Below are positions 34,113-46,650 of a stretch of DNA of 64,000 nucleotides, piece by piece. Origin of the DNA: Anas platyrhynchos. Taxonomy: Eukaryota; Chordata; Aves; Anseriformes; Anatidae. The position numbers were made by a program, and so were the translations under genes. Under the pieces are notes generated by a model. It was not told where the DNA came from. It saw only the letters and a program-made list of their open reading frames with translations, and did no database searches. The stretch spans positions 3,013,501 to 3,077,500 of the forward strand of contig NC_092616.1 of assembly GCF_047663525.1 (NCBI RefSeq), read 5' to 3'. Position 1 is the first letter of the stretch, and the number at the start of each line of letters is the position of its first letter.

Positions 34113-34630
34113 CTTTCTGGCAAATCAGAATTGCTGGGCATCTCCCTGAAGTGCCAGGGCACTGATGTGTACAGTGTGTAGAAGAGAAGGAGTAACCAGA
34201 GTTCTGTGTGTGGTTACAGAGGTCTCATTTTGGATAGCAGAGATGGTGTGACAGCCCGTAACAGGAGTGCAGCCAGGAGTGGACAGGCTTGTAAGGCATG
34301 GAGGGGGAGCAGACATTTCTATAGGAGAGCAGCAGCAATGCAAGGAGCTCTGCCCTGGTGTTGTTGATGCGAGTTCATGGCTTTGAATGAGCAGGCACAC
34401 CAACATGGGTGACCTTGTAGTTGCTGTCACCTGGAGACCTCCTGTAAGGAAGAAGCAGCAGCTATGGCCTTCCTCGGAAAACTGGAAAATGTTTGCAGGT
34501 GCCATTCCTCACAGGGGAAGTTGAAATAACCAGATTTCTGCTAGAATACCAGCACAGCAGGGAACAAGCCATGTAACGGGTTTCTCTAGGTCATCAATGT
34601 TAAATTTATGAGCATTGTTATTCTTAGGCC
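34113..34630. other. Intergenic, nothing recognised
   Basis: Unique sequence. The 126-codon minus frame 34125-34505 has no recognisable motif. Confidence 0.35.
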
Positions 34631-35188
34631 AGCCAAAGGCCTCCTGGAGTTGAATCTGGCAAGGGACATGAAGAACAACAAGAAAGACTTCTACAGGAAG
34701 TGAATCAGTACATCAGGAGTGAAAGGAAGGCTAGGGAAAAGGCAGACCCACTGCTAAATGAAGGGAGGGCCCTGGTGGCAAAGGCCATAGGGAGAGCTGA
34801 GGCACTGCTCACTGCCCTCTTTGCTGCACTCTTTCCAACCTTGCCTTCTGGAATGGCAAGTCCGTGAGATCCGTGAGAGGGGTCTTATCCATATTAGATA
34901 AAGACAAGGCAGCCCAAGTCTTTTCTCTGGCACCCAGTGAGACAGTGGGCACCAAATGAAACATTGGTAATACCATCTGAATACAGGAAAGCACTTCTTT
35001 ACTGTGACTTTGGTTGATGAGTGGCACGGGTTGCTCAGAGAAGCTGTGGAAGCTTCATCTCTGGGGGCAGTCAGAACCCATTTGGACATGGAGTTGGACA
35101 ACCTGCTCAGGCTGATCCTGCTTGGGGTTGGCCTAGGAAACCTCCAGAGCTCCCTTCCAACCTCAAACGTTCTGTAGTTATGTGATAC
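34630..35188 (+). mobile_element. CR1 LINE, two joined pieces (pre-RT and 3' end)
   Basis: 34645-34860 reads [16 protein letters not shown]-like pre-RT sequence. 34965-35188 is an old CR1 3' end (LDNLLRLILLGVGLGNLQSS-like) with a weak tail GTTCTGTAGTTATGTGAT. The RT is deleted. Confidence 0.75.
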
Positions 35189-36404
35189 CTGGCAGTATTT
35201 CTGAGAACTTTTCTGTGGTACCTTAAATCAGAGTCCTCATGTCCATGGAACAGAGCTTGCTTTTAGGATGACTTCACTCACTAGGTAACCCTGATGAGCA
35301 GAGGTTACAAAAGCAGGCAATGGCTCAACCCACAGCAGTGTCCCCAGCCACTGGGTCCACTGTGTAGCACTTTCTTCCTTGAGGATTATGAGTTGGAAGG
35401 AACCTTTTGAGGTCTTGGCCTGCCCTCAGATGGAGTAACTTGATGGTTAGATCACATTGGACTGTGCTTGGTTCAGCTCTCATGTTCAGAGGTGATTTTT
35501 TTCCTTAACATCATTTGAAATTTAAAATTTCCAGTGCTGAGCAGAGAAGTGCTCCAGAAGCTCCTTTCCACACCCAGGAAGGGAATAATGCACCCAGCAG
35601 TGCTCCTGAGAGAGGTCATGACACAGGACAGGAGGCAGTGTGAGCTGCAGTTCCAGGCACTGATGCTGAGCCCTGGCTTTGGGGTCTCCCTGCAGGTGCT
35701 GCCAGTGCCTGCAGCCACCAGAGTCCCCCAGCCCTGTGGGCGGCACTGGGTCCGGTCCTGACCTTTGGGAGCTGCTCTGGCTCCAGAGGGGCTGCCAGGA
35801 GCTCTGGGGCTGGTGCTGCCCACCCTCACATCCTGCCCCAGGTGTCTCTTGGTCCCTGGGATCATTGCTGTGACTGAGGGGAAGAGGCCGGACTGGCTGG
35901 GGCCTGGCAGTAGTTTTGGGGTGGTGGCCTTGTGGGAACTTGCTGCAGTGCTGTGGCTCCTGTCCAGAGGCCTGACTCTGGGCTGGCCCAGCACCACTGC
36001 CCCACACACAGCCGCACATCCCAACAGGAGGAAGGAGCCAGACATCTCCAAGACCAGCTCCCACTTGGGATTTTGTACTTTCCCTTTGGCTGATGCCACC
36101 AATACTGAGCTTTAAACAGAAAGCTCAGCCATCAAGAAGTGAAAAAGTCCCATTTAATTCATATACAGTTATTACTTTGCTACAAGAAAGTCCACATTGA
36201 TACACACTTTTAAACAGGCTTGGACAGGCTTCATCTGACACAATGCATGTTCATTCCTTAATATCAGTGGTAGGAGTGAAAGGATTTGGGGAGGGTTGGG
36301 TGAAAAGCAGAAGGATGAACAGTTAAAAATAATGAAATATGAAAACAAGACAAAATATAATAATGCAAAAGAAGGCAACACAAGGTTTGAATGGATACAG
36401 GCGG
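35189..36404. other. Intergenic, 3' of the OR pseudogene; nothing recognised
   Basis: 35500-36110 is GC-rich with overlapping open frames on both strands (up to 209 codons on -). They lack motifs and look like chance. A poly-A-like stretch at 36330-36370 follows the pseudogene. Confidence 0.35.
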
Positions 36405-37368
36405 TCACCTTTGGAGAGATATGGGACATTTATGATTCCTGAAAAATGTCCATAAAAGCACTTTCACAATAGCATCCTTTAGTGCTTGCATCCTCATGCT
36501 GTAGATGAGGGGGTTCAGTGCTGGGGGAACCACAGAGTAAAGAACTGCCACCACCAGGTCCAGGGCTGGAGAAAAGATAGAAGGGGGCTTCAGGTACGCA
36601 AACACACCAGTGGTGATTAACAAAGAGACCACGACCAAATGAGGGACACATGTGGAAAAGGCTTTGTGCTGTCCCTGCTCAGAGGGCATCCTCTGCACAG
36701 TCCTGAAGATCTGAACATAGGAGAGAACAATGAAAACAAAACAACCCAAGAACAGAAAACTACTAAATGTGAGAAGTCCAAGATCCCTATGGTATGTGAG
36801 CAGGACAGCTTGAGGATCTTGGGGATTTCACAGAAGAACTGGTCCACAGCATTTTCTCCGCAGAGGGGCAGGGAAAATGTATTGGCAGTGTGCAGGACAG
36901 CGTTGAGAAAGCCACTGCCCCAGGCAGCTGCTGCCATCTGGGCACAAGCTCTGCTGCTCAGGAGGATCCTATAGTGAAGATGGCAGATGGCTTGCAGATG
37001 GCAACGTAGCAGTCATAGGCCATGATGGTGAGAAGAGAATAGTCTGATGATATCAAAAAAGCAAACAGAAATTCCTGTGCAACACATCCTGCATAGGAAA
37101 TGGTCCTGGTGTCCCAGAGGGAATTGGCCATGGCTTTGGGGACAGTGGTAGAGATGCAGCCCAGGTCGAGGAGGGCGAGGTTGAGGAGGAAGAAGTACAT
37201 GGGGGTGTGGAGGCGTTGGTCACAGGCTATGGTGGTGAGGATGAGGCCATTGCCCAGGAGGGCAGCCAGGTAGATGCCCAGGAAGAGCGCGAAGTGCAGG
37301 AGCTACAGCTCCCGTGTGTCTGCAAATGGCAGGAGGAGGAACTCGGTGATGGAGCTGCTGTTGGACAT
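36405..37368 (-). pseudogene. OR14-like pseudogene, full length, nonsense plus two frameshifts
   Basis: Starts with ATG at 37368 (MSNSSSITEF). Codon 22 (Gln in paralogues) is TAG at 37305-37303. A net insertion of about 8 bases at ~36980-36990, after AICKP, shifts the frame. A net deletion of about 4 bases near 36790, after LKLSCS, shifts it again. The TM3 motif reads MAYDCY instead of MAYDRY, a loss of the conserved Arg. TM6 (KAFSTC) and TM7 (NPLIYSMR) remain readable in the last segment, which ends at 36405. No shared exon-1 block is found upstream, where CR1 fragments begin at 37.7 kb. Confidence 0.95.
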
Positions 37369-37698
37369 GTGCTGCCTGTTGGTATGGAGATCTGTACATG
37401 TAGTAGAAGACAACAACATGTTAGGACAGGTTTCTCTGAGTAAAGCCTATGCCATTCCTTTTAGACCTCCCCTGCCATACTCAAATGCTTTTTGCTTCTC
37501 TGCTGGAATCTTTGGTTTAGCTCCATGACATGAGCTTCCTTTTTAAGGTTCAGTCTCCAATGAGGAACAGGGGGCTCTGGTCTGGTCTCGCAAGGGAATC
37601 AGTCCTGACCAGTGCAGGGAATACAAAGGAACATGGCAGGAGGGCAAGGTTTTATTTTCAGATTTTGTCATATGAAATCCCTTCTTACACAAAAATGA
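37369..37698. other. Upstream of the OR pseudogene
   Basis: Unique-looking sequence. The conserved donor or GC-rich block of the intact units is not seen here. Confidence 0.35.
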
Positions 37699-38095
37699 AT
37701 AGAATCACAGAATGGCTCAGGTTGGAAGAGACCTTACAGATAATCTAGTTCCAGATGCCTTGCCGTGGGCAGGGATGCTACCCACTAGATCATGATGCCC
37801 AGGACCTCATCCAACCTGGTCCTGAACACCTCTAGGAACAGGACATTCACAGCCTATCTTGGGCAATATGTTTCAGTACCTTGCCTCCCTCTGAGTGAAA
37901 AATTTCCTCCGAATCTCTAATATAAATCTCCCCTCTTTTAGTTTAAAGCCATTCCCCTGAACCTGTCATTATCTGATTGATCAAAAAGTAGCTCTCCATC
38001 TTTTTTATAAGACCCCTTTAAGTATGGAAAAGCTGCAGCGAGGTCACCCTGCTCAGCCCCAGCTCTCTCAGCCGTTCTTCGAAGGAGAGGTATGC
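37699..38095 (-). mobile_element. CR1 LINE, 3' end
   Basis: Reversed tail AGAATCACAGAATGGCTCAGG, 3' UTR (GGTTGGAAGAGACC region) and the ORF2 end up to the CCAGCTCTCTCAGCCGTTCTTC stretch. An older subfamily than the 15100 copy. Confidence 0.9.
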
Positions 38096-38254
38096 TGATC
38101 ATCTTCATGTCAGCATGTTAACATCTGCATTCTGGTGCTACATAATGTAGTTGGCAGAAAAGAGTTTTAGGGACAATTTTTAATACACATTCTCTTCCCA
38201 CTCTTCATGCCCAAACAGTGTTCTCTGAAGTCAGAAATCCTGAGCATTTCTGCT

Positions 38255-38880
38255 GCACAAGGGGCCCAAAACTGAACACAGTACTCGAGGTGCGGCCTCA
38301 CCAGAGCCGAGTACAGGGGGACGATCACCTCCCTAGCCCTGCTGGTCACACTGTTTCTGATACAAGCCAGGATGCCTTTGGCCTTCTTGGCCACCTGAGC
38401 ACACTGCTGGCTCATATTCAGCCAACTGTCCACCATCTCTCCCAGGTCCTTCTCTGCCTGGCAGCTCTCCAACCACTCATCTCCCAGCCTGTAGCTCTGC
38501 TTGGGGTTATTGCACCCCACGTGCAGGACCCGGCACTTGGCCTTGTTGAACTTCATGCAGTTGACCTCAGCCCATCAGTGCAGCCTATCCAGATCCTCCT
38601 GCAGAGCTTTCCTACCCTCGAGCAGATCGACACACGCACCTAACTTGGTGTCATCTGCAAACTTACTGAGGGTGCACTCAATGCCCTCGTCCGGATCATC
38701 AATGAAGATATTAAAGAGGACCTGCCCCAGCACCGAGCCCTGGGGAACGCCACTTAGTGACTGGCCTCCAACTGGACTTGACTCCATTTACCACGACTCT
38801 TTGGGCCCGGCTATCCAGCCAGTTTCTAACCCAACGAAGCATGCGCCAGTCCAATCTTACTTGATAAGATTCTCTTAACT
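38255..38880 (-). mobile_element. CR1 LINE, RT fragment without 3' end
   Basis: Minus frames 38167-38556 ([14 protein letters not shown]...FWAPC) and 38575-38787 ([23 protein letters not shown]) are the RT palm and thumb. Motif C is intact as FADD. The CR1 C-terminus and tail are missing, which needs a later deletion or rearrangement. Confidence 0.9.
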
Positions 38881-39229
38881 CCCTCTCTCAATCTGTGGCA
38901 GGATGTTCAGGGTCATTTTTGGAACAGTACCTGAATCCCAGATCCCTAGGGAGCCCGAACACTATAGCTGAAGCAGCATGAATGGGTGGAGAAATGTGGG
39001 GAAATACCACAGTGCTCACTCTGAGGAAGACAAAGACATAGATAAACACTCCAGAGAGCCTCACCCAGCTGTGCACAGCCCCCAGGGATGGGCACAGATG
39101 GGCAATCACTGGAAACCGTTCTGTCATGCAACAGGAAAGGGGAGTATGTCAACAGAGATGCACCTCTCCTCTTCTGGGGCTACTCTTCTGGTTTCAGACA
39201 TAACAGCTCATGCCCTGGACACCATGACC
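38881..39229. other. Intergenic, nothing recognised
   Basis: Unique sequence just outside inverted-repeat arm B. Confidence 0.35.
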
Positions 39230-40398
39230 AGGTTGACATGACCCAGCAGTGTGCACTGGCAGCATAGACACAGGACCACGTGTATATCTGTGCATTACAG
39301 TCAGGGGTGGTAGTCCAGCCTTCAGCATACAACAACCCTCCAGAAATGAGAGACTTGGTCAAGCTATAAGAGAGAGCCCAGAAGAGGAGTTCAGGCGCCA
39401 TGAGGGGCTGCTGCATCCCAGGTGCCTTAACGCCCATCTTTTGAAAAAAGCCCAGCCCCAGGACAAGCCTCAAAACCAACCCTCCTGGAAGGGCTCCCAA
39501 CAGCAGAAGCATGTAGGAGTACAAGGACAGCGGTGACTTTTCCATTGCTCCATTCCCTATATTTCATGACCTTTGTCGCCATTTGGAGATGTTCCTGGTA
39601 AATTTGTCAGGATCCTGTGGAAAAGAACTGGGAAGAAGGGAGGTGACTGTTTCTCTAGAAAAAAAGGGAAATATCTCATCTCTCTCCTGAGCTGTCCTGT
39701 TTCCTTGCTGCTGACCTCACAGGCCTTCAAATGACACGGGCTGATGTCACAGGGGGTGCACCGCATCACTGGGATATCGTCACTGGAGCAGCGGCAGTGC
39801 CGACACTTCCCTGCAAGGCCTGGTCCCTGCTGGGCACTGCTTGGGTGCTCCCCAGCGCTGTCCTTCTGCGGCCAGGAGTGGGGTCAGCAGGCAGCAAGCT
39901 TGCACTGGGCGACCCTCGCTGACGGGCGGAGGAGCAGGGGCACCTTGCAGAGGATCTGTGGTTGAGGAGCCAGGGCGGGAATCCCTTGTCCTGAGCTGAG
40001 GGCCAGCAGTAAGTGAGATGGAGGGCTGCAGGAGTTTGACCATCACTTCTGTCCTGACTTCCCTGTTTCCAGTGCTCCTGCAGCTCTCCTCCAAAGGTAA
40101 GGGTGTCAGGAGCCCCTTCCCAAGATGTATCACAGGAGCTTTCAGCTGTCCAAAGCTGCAATTCCTGTGCTTTGGAGGGAGGCTGGACAAGGCTGGTGGC
40201 TGCTGTGAGAGCCCTGCCTGAGTGTCCCTCTGAGCTCAGGGGACAATGTGGCAGCCAGGATTCCTGCGTCCTGATGCTAGGGATGCCCTTATCCCTAGGG
40301 CTTCTCTAGGCATGCCTCCTTGCTGTTGGGGACAATGCAGGGCCAGGTGCACCTGGGAGGTGCTGCCTCTTTGGGATCTGACTCTGGGAAGAAAGACA
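39230..40398 (+). repeat. Inverted-repeat arm B: outer end and copy 3 of the ~0.95-kb repeat
   Basis: 39230-39350 mirrors 22459-22600. 39400-40398 mirrors 20849-21830 and matches 4765-5680 directly. It ends GACTCTGGGAAGAAAGAC, where the CR1 tail begins. Frames such as 40103-40309 differ from their mirror 20934-21140 by only a few residues. Confidence 0.85.
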
Positions 40399-42420
40399 TA
40401 GAATCATGGAATGTCCTGGGTTGAAAAGGACCTTAAAGATCATCTACTTTCAACCCCCCTGCTCTGGGCAGGGTTGCCAACCATCAGAGCAGGATGCCCA
40501 GAGCCACATACAGCAAGGCCTTGAATGCCTCCAGGGATGGGGCATCCACAACCTCTCTGGGCAACATGTTCCAGTGCCTCAACACCCTCTGAGGGAAAAA
40601 AGCTCTCCTAATTTCTAGTTTAAACCTCCTCTGTCTTACTTTAAACCATTCCCCCTTATCCTATCACTACCAACACATATGAACAGGCATTTCGCCCTCC
40701 TGTTTATACGCTCCCTTCACGTACTGGAAGGCCACGATGAGGTCTCAGCGGAGCCTTCTCTTCTCCAAGCTAAACAAGCCCAGGTCCCCCAACCGTTCTG
40801 CATAGGAGAAGTGCTCCAGCCATCCGATTATATTAATGGCCCTCCGCTGGACCCATCCCAAGAGCTACACATCCTTCTTGTGCTGGATGCCTCAGGCCTG
40901 TACTCAGTATTCCGGGTGGGGTCTCACAAGAGCAGAGCAGAGGGCGACAATCACCTCCCTCTCCCTGCTGGCCATTTACAATGCAGCCCAGGACACAGTT
41001 GGCCTCCGGGCTGCAAGCGCACACTGCTGGCTCATGGGCAGCTTCTTGTCCAGCAGGGTCCCCATGTCCTTCTCCACAGGGCTGCTCTCAAGTTCTTCTT
41101 TGCCCAGTCTATATAAAGACCTGGGATTGCCCAAGCCAAGTGCAACATCTTACACTTGGCCTTGTTGAGCCTCATTAGGTTCTCATGGGCAAAGTACTCC
41201 AGTCTGTCCAGGTCCCTCTGGATGGCATCCCTTCCCTCTATTGTATCGACTGCACCGCACAGCTTGGTGACATCTGCAAACTTGCTGAGGATGCACTCGA
41301 TTCTATCATCAATGTCATTGATAAAGATGTTGAAGAGTACCCATCCCAAGACCAACCCCTGAGGGACACCACTTGTGACCGGCCTCCACCCAGACATACA
41401 ACTATTGACCACAACCCTTTGGCTGCGACCAGCCAACCAATTCTTGATCCACCTAACAGGCCGTCCTTCAAATCCATTCCTCTCCAACTGAGAGAGACAA
41501 ATGTGGTGAGGGACCATATCTAAGGCTTTGCTCAAATCCAGGTACACGATATTCCTCGTCCTTCCTTTGTCCGCCGATGCCATCGCTCCATCATAGAAGG
41601 CCTCCAGATTGGTTAGGCAAGATCTGCCTTTGGTGAAGCCATGCTGCCTGTCTCAGAACACCTCTTTATCTCATGCATGCCTTAAGATGTGTTCCAGGAG
41701 GGACTGCTCCGTGATCTTCCCAGGCACAGAGTTGAGGCTCACGAGCCTGTAGTTCCCCAGCTCTTCCTTTCTCCCTTTCTTAAAAATGGGAGTCATGTTT
41801 CCCTTTTTCCAGTCACCCAACAGCCATGATTTTTCGAATATGATGGAGAGCGGCTCAGCAACCACATTAGCCATCTCTCTCATCACCCTGGGATGTACAC
41901 CCTCTGGCCCCATGGACTTGTACACATCCAGTTTCATTAGGCAGTCCCGGACTTGTTCCACTGTCACGGTGGGACAGAATCCGCTCCTCTCACCCTCTCC
42001 TCGAGGTTCAGGGTCCTGACAGACACAGGAAACTTGACCACGAGTGAAGACTGAGGCAAATCACTTATTGAGTACCTCAGCTTTTTTCCTGTCTGAGGAA
42101 GCCAGTTCTCCCATCTCGTTTATCAGAGGGGGAACACTCTCCTTGGGCTGTCTCCTGCCTATGTATCCATAGAACCCCTTCTTGTTATTCTTCATGTCCC
42201 TTGCCAAGTTCAGCTCCATCTGTGCCTTGGCTTTCCTGATCCCATCTCTACACCTCCAGATGACACCCCTGTATTCCTCCCAGGCTATACAACCCTGCTT
42301 CCACTTCTGTACATTTCCCTCTTTTCCCTCAGTTTAAGCAGCAGGTTCTTGCTCAGCCATGCCGGTCGCCCACCTCCTGTGCTCGAAGTGTCCTTCACTC
42401 TGCTCACAGTGTTTGTCTTA
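40399..42420 (-). mobile_element. CR1 LINE, RT-dead (arm B of inverted repeat)
   Basis: Mirror of 18830-20848. Coordinates of paired points sum to 61243 over the core. The 183-codon RT frame (41032-41583) is identical to its partner, including the FADVTKL defect. The 98-codon frame (41671-41967) differs by two residues from its partner. Both broken places and the tail position are shared. Confidence 0.95.
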
Positions 42421-42880
42421 GCTCATGGATGAACTGGATTAGATCTTCTTGAGTCTTCTGAGGATCAATCCAAGGCCTATTGCCTGCTGCAGCTACAGCA
42501 CAGTAACTGTTACTTTCTCTTACTGTGCGGATTGACCTGATGAGTCTGGTCATCTTAATCCCTTTTAATTCCCCTAGTTAGAAGGGGACATATTCCCAGA
42601 CTGGGGCAAGCTGCTGAGTTCTGCCACAGCCTCTCAAAGTCACCTGCTCTTGAGTCTTTCCACCTGAGTTTATTATATGTGACCCAACACAAATATCTTC
42701 AGGTTTCAATGGCCATTTCAAGAGTAGTGAACTCCAGCAATCCACTGGCAAGTCTTCCAGGATGTGTGGTGCCAGCCCACAGGAATCCCTTGCAGAACCT
42801 GTGGTCTTGTACAGGCCACAGTCTCGAGTTCCCAGACTGCAGTGGCTGCCTTCCAACGATTGTGACTTTTGTTAGACTCA
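42421..42880 (+). repeat. Non-CR1 repeat R2, copy 2
   Basis: Mirror of 18363-18830, and a diverged direct match to 62380-62890. Divergence from the 18.4-kb copy is visibly higher than in the adjacent CR1 core. Confidence 0.65.
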
Positions 42881-42883
42881 TAG

Positions 42884-43180
42884 AAGCATAGAACCATAGA
42901 GCCATGTAGATTGGAAAAGACCTCACAAATCAAGTCCGTTAACCTAACACTGCCACATCTATCACTAAATTATGTCCCTAAGAACCACATCTACATGTTT
43001 TGGGAATACCTCCAGGGATGACCACTCCACCACATCCCTGGGCAGCCTGTTCCAATGCATCACAACTCTTTCAGGGAAGACATTTTCCCCAATATCCAGC
43101 TTAAATCTCCTCTGGTACAACTTGAGGCCATTTCCTCTTGTACTTTTGTTGGCCCCTGTACAGAGCCATGGGGGATGACC
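42884..43180 (-). mobile_element. CR1 LINE, 3' end
   Basis: Reversed tail AGAAGCATAGAACCATAGAG, 3' UTR and ORF2 end. The first ~50 bases mirror 18310-18362, marking the outer border of the inverted repeat. Confidence 0.85.
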
Positions 43181-43184
43181 AGTT

Positions 43185-43637
43185 GGATTTAACGAAGCTG
43201 GTGAGGGGCATGGAGAACAAGTCCTACGAGGAGCGGCTGAAGGAGCTGGGCTTGTTCAGCCTGGAGAAAAGGAGGCTCAGGAGCGACCTTATCGCTCTCT
43301 ACAGATACCTTAAAGGAGGCTGTAACGAGGTGGGGGATAGCCTGTTCTCCCATGTGCCTGGTGACAGGACGAGGGGGAATGGGCTTAAGTTGCGGCAGGG
43401 GAGTTTTAGGCTGGATGTTAGGAAGAACTTCTTTACCAAAAGGGTTGTTAGACATTGCAATAGGCTGCCCAGGGAAGTGGTGGAGTCACCATCCCTGGAA
43501 GTCTTTAAAAGACGTTTAGATGTAGAACTTAGGGATATGGTTTAGTGGGGACTGTTAGTGTTAGGTTAGAGGTTGGACTCGATGATCTTGAGGTCTCATC
43601 CAACCTAGAAATTCTGTGATTCTGTGATTCTGTGGAT
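43185..43637 (+). mobile_element. CR1 LINE, young 3' end
   Basis: An open ORF2 C-terminus (frame 43138-43545, [20 protein letters not shown] to LRDMV stop), 3' UTR and three ATTCTGTG units. Close to the 15100-15947 subfamily. Confidence 0.9.
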
Positions 43638-43639
43638 AG

Positions 43640-44115
43640 GATAGGACCCAATATTGCCCTCACAGTGTCCTGCTTGTGACTGACCTCCAATTAGACTACA
43701 TGTCACAGGACTATGAGCCCAGCTGTGGAGGAACTTTCCAGTCCACCTCACTGCCTCCTCATTCTGACCAGACTTGATCAGCTTCTCTATCAGGACCTTA
43801 TGGGAGACATGAAAAGCCTTTCTGAAGACAAGGCAGACAGCATCCCCTGCTCTCCCCTCATTTACCAAGGCAGTCTTTTCATTGGAGAAGGTTATCCAGT
43901 AGTTAAGTCTCAACAAATACTTGATGAATCCATGCCGATCACTCCTGATCACTTTGTTATTCCCCCATGTGCTAGGAAATGTTTTTCAGGATTAGCTGCT
44001 CCATCACCTTCCCACAATCTGAGGAAAGGCTGTCTGGCCTCTCGTTCCCTGCCTCCGTCTTGCCTTTGTGCAAGATAGGAGTCACATTTGCCTTCCTCAG
44101 TTGTGCTCTGGGCCT
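43640..44115 (-). mobile_element. CR1 LINE, RT start fragment
   Basis: Minus frame 43605-43952 (FSNEKTALVNEGRAGDAVCLVFRKAF..) is the RT motif A neighbourhood. Related, inverted, to 33598-34010. Confidence 0.8.
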
Positions 44116-46650
44116 CTTTCTAAGGCTGTGCTCTGGGTTTCTGGGTATTGCTTGGAGTCTGGCACATGGAGAGCCATGGTGCTATGCAACTGTACACCCC
44201 ATAAAGATTTGGCCAGCTCATAAAGAGGACGGACGAAAGGGAAGTCCTAGCAGGTGTGGCCATGGATCGACAGCAAAGAGCTAAAGGCAGGATCTATCCA
44301 GCCTCTCTAACCTTCATTGCTCTCTGCTCCATTTAGATCTGAGGTGGAGATGTGCAATGTGCCAATACACGCATGTCCTGGGAATACGGTTTCACTATTC
44401 AAAGTTTTGGGAAGGAATGTGTGCAAATTTGCACACATTTTCCCATGTTTGGATGCATGTGCATGTTCAAATTTGGATGAGAATTCATAGACAAGCCTAA
44501 AAATGCTGAAAATTAGTGCATTTCTTTAGAAGATGGTTTCCATATTTGAAGCAATGGTAGAAAAAATATTGATAAATTTTAATCAGGTCCAGGCCTGTAA
44601 CCAGCTTGCTGTGTGGGTATAATATTTGGAGGTCTGTTGTGCCGCAGAAACTTCAAATCCATTGGAACCATCTGGTCACCTCTGACTCTGGAGCAGCAGT
44701 AACAGGGCTGGGGACAGGGTCTGTGAGGTGACCTCTTCCTGAAGCAGTTGCTGTGTCAGCCCTTGCCTCCTGGCTAACATCTGTGCTTTTCAGCTCACAC
44801 CTGCCAGCATCCCTGATAAGGTACCTGCTTGGCACACTGATTATGAGATGCCCTCTGTCTGAGAGCCTGACAGGCCCCATGCAGGAAGAGGCCTTGGGTG
44901 TGGGTTTTTACATCCCTTCTGCCTGAGCACATGGTGGGACAGCAATGGGCACACAACTTGGTTACGTCTACCTGAGAAACTGGAAGGGCAGCAGCAGGTA
45001 TATGGTTTGGAAGATCATGGTGAGGTTCTTCTGTCTGGTCAGGCCATAGGTCTCCAGAAGGCTGACATCTCTGGACATCTGCTAAAAAAGTGGTTTGTTG
45101 ACGATAAAGCTTTCTCTGGTGCTGAGAAACAGCAGAATAGTGTCAAAACTGCTACAAAGTGCTGCTTGGAAGGTAAAGAGTGGGCATGAGGAGGAGGAGA
45201 TGTAACTGAAAGGGTAGTGCTGTGGTGCCAGAGGTCACACCTATGGAGTCAGTGGTCAACCTATGCAATTGTGTTTCAAAGATCTGCCATGGTGGCTGGG
45301 CAGACAGCAGTGAAAGTACGGAAATGCCAGGATGAGAGCAATGTGGAGAAGCAAGGTGGGTGCCTGCAGGGAAAAGTGGGAAGGGATAGAACAGTGCAGG
45401 GCAGAAACCCAGTGGGGAGGCAGCAGGTGTCATAACATTTTCCTTCACACAGCATCACACAGCCCACATCCCACTGCCCCAGGAAGAGCCCTGAGCCACG
45501 GGTGAGGAACAGGACCTCCCTGCGCAGGGGCTGGGGGCCAGGCCTTGGCCTTTCTGCTTCACCAAACAAACCAAGGCCTTTACCCGGCATCAGAGTCTCC
45601 TGCCCAGTGCCTTTGCCTACCTGCAATCATGGCCTCCAATTGTGTGCTCTAACAAGTCCATGGGGAGGCTTTGTCAGTAATGACCCTCACTGGGGCCCAT
45701 TAATACTCCCAGACACTTCAAAGTTTCCTTCTGACTTTTACTTCTCCTGCAGTTACATCATTCTCTTCTCACTATCGGAGGTCCATGGTCTCAGCACCAA
45801 ATGCACCATGGGGCTCATTACAATTCAGCCATTTTTATCTGGTCTTCCAGACTTGTACAGTTAATTAGTGAGTTTTCAAAAGTGTAGTTAAAGAGGAAGT
45901 TTTCAATGACCACTTTACAAAACAACATTTTCATATGTAAGCTTATTTAACTTAGTAGCATTCACCAGTTGACATTGATCCAAAGTGTCTCCTAAGGAGG
46001 TCTGGATGGATAGGAAACGCATTCCCTTGAAGTCCTAGACTGTATGGACATCCTTGCTGCTCAGCTCTCCATCCCCACCACTTCTCTCATCAGCCAGCGT
46101 GACTTGCATCACTTTTAATTACATCAGACTTCTCCACTGACATCTGCAGGTGGATGTTACAGCCCCTTTCCACCAGCTGCTGCCTCCTTCTCTGAGAAAA
46201 GTAGATGCAAACAGTTTTTTCTTGTTATGTATGTGTGTGTCTTTGCTATTAATACTTAACAAAAAAAAAAAAAATCAGCAAAGAAACACACGTTAAAAAA
46301 AAAAAAAGTAAAAAAAAGTCCACAGCAATGAGCCATTTCCAAGTTGAACCATGCACAGGGGATAAGTGTACAGAAAAACATCTGACTCAAATAGATGGGA
46401 AATGGTAAATGAGAAATACAGCTACAGAGTTGTGTACATGGATGACAAGAGAGGCTACCAAAGGACGGGCAAGTTGAATTCCCCTCAAGTCCCAAGAAGC
46501 CACTCGATGTATGAGAAGTATCTAAATGACCAAAGAGCAAGTGGAGGGAAACTGCAAAACAATGGAAACTGCACATGTCCAGATGGTCTGCTGGAAAGGT
46601 GACTTCTGATATAGTCTCTTTAATCAGACCAGCTGGAAATACCTGAAAGT
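44116..46650 (-). repeat. Shared 3' flank of OR unit 4
   Basis: Read in reverse it follows the order of the flank of the OR at 25492: 46320-46650, 45840-46080, 45620-45835, 44640-45000 and 44200-44400 pair with 26540-26980, 26990-27180, 27240-27540, 28735-29135 and 33000-33241. A-runs occur at 46260-46274 and 46294-46306. Stretches in between (for example 45000-45600) show no gene. Confidence 0.6.
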
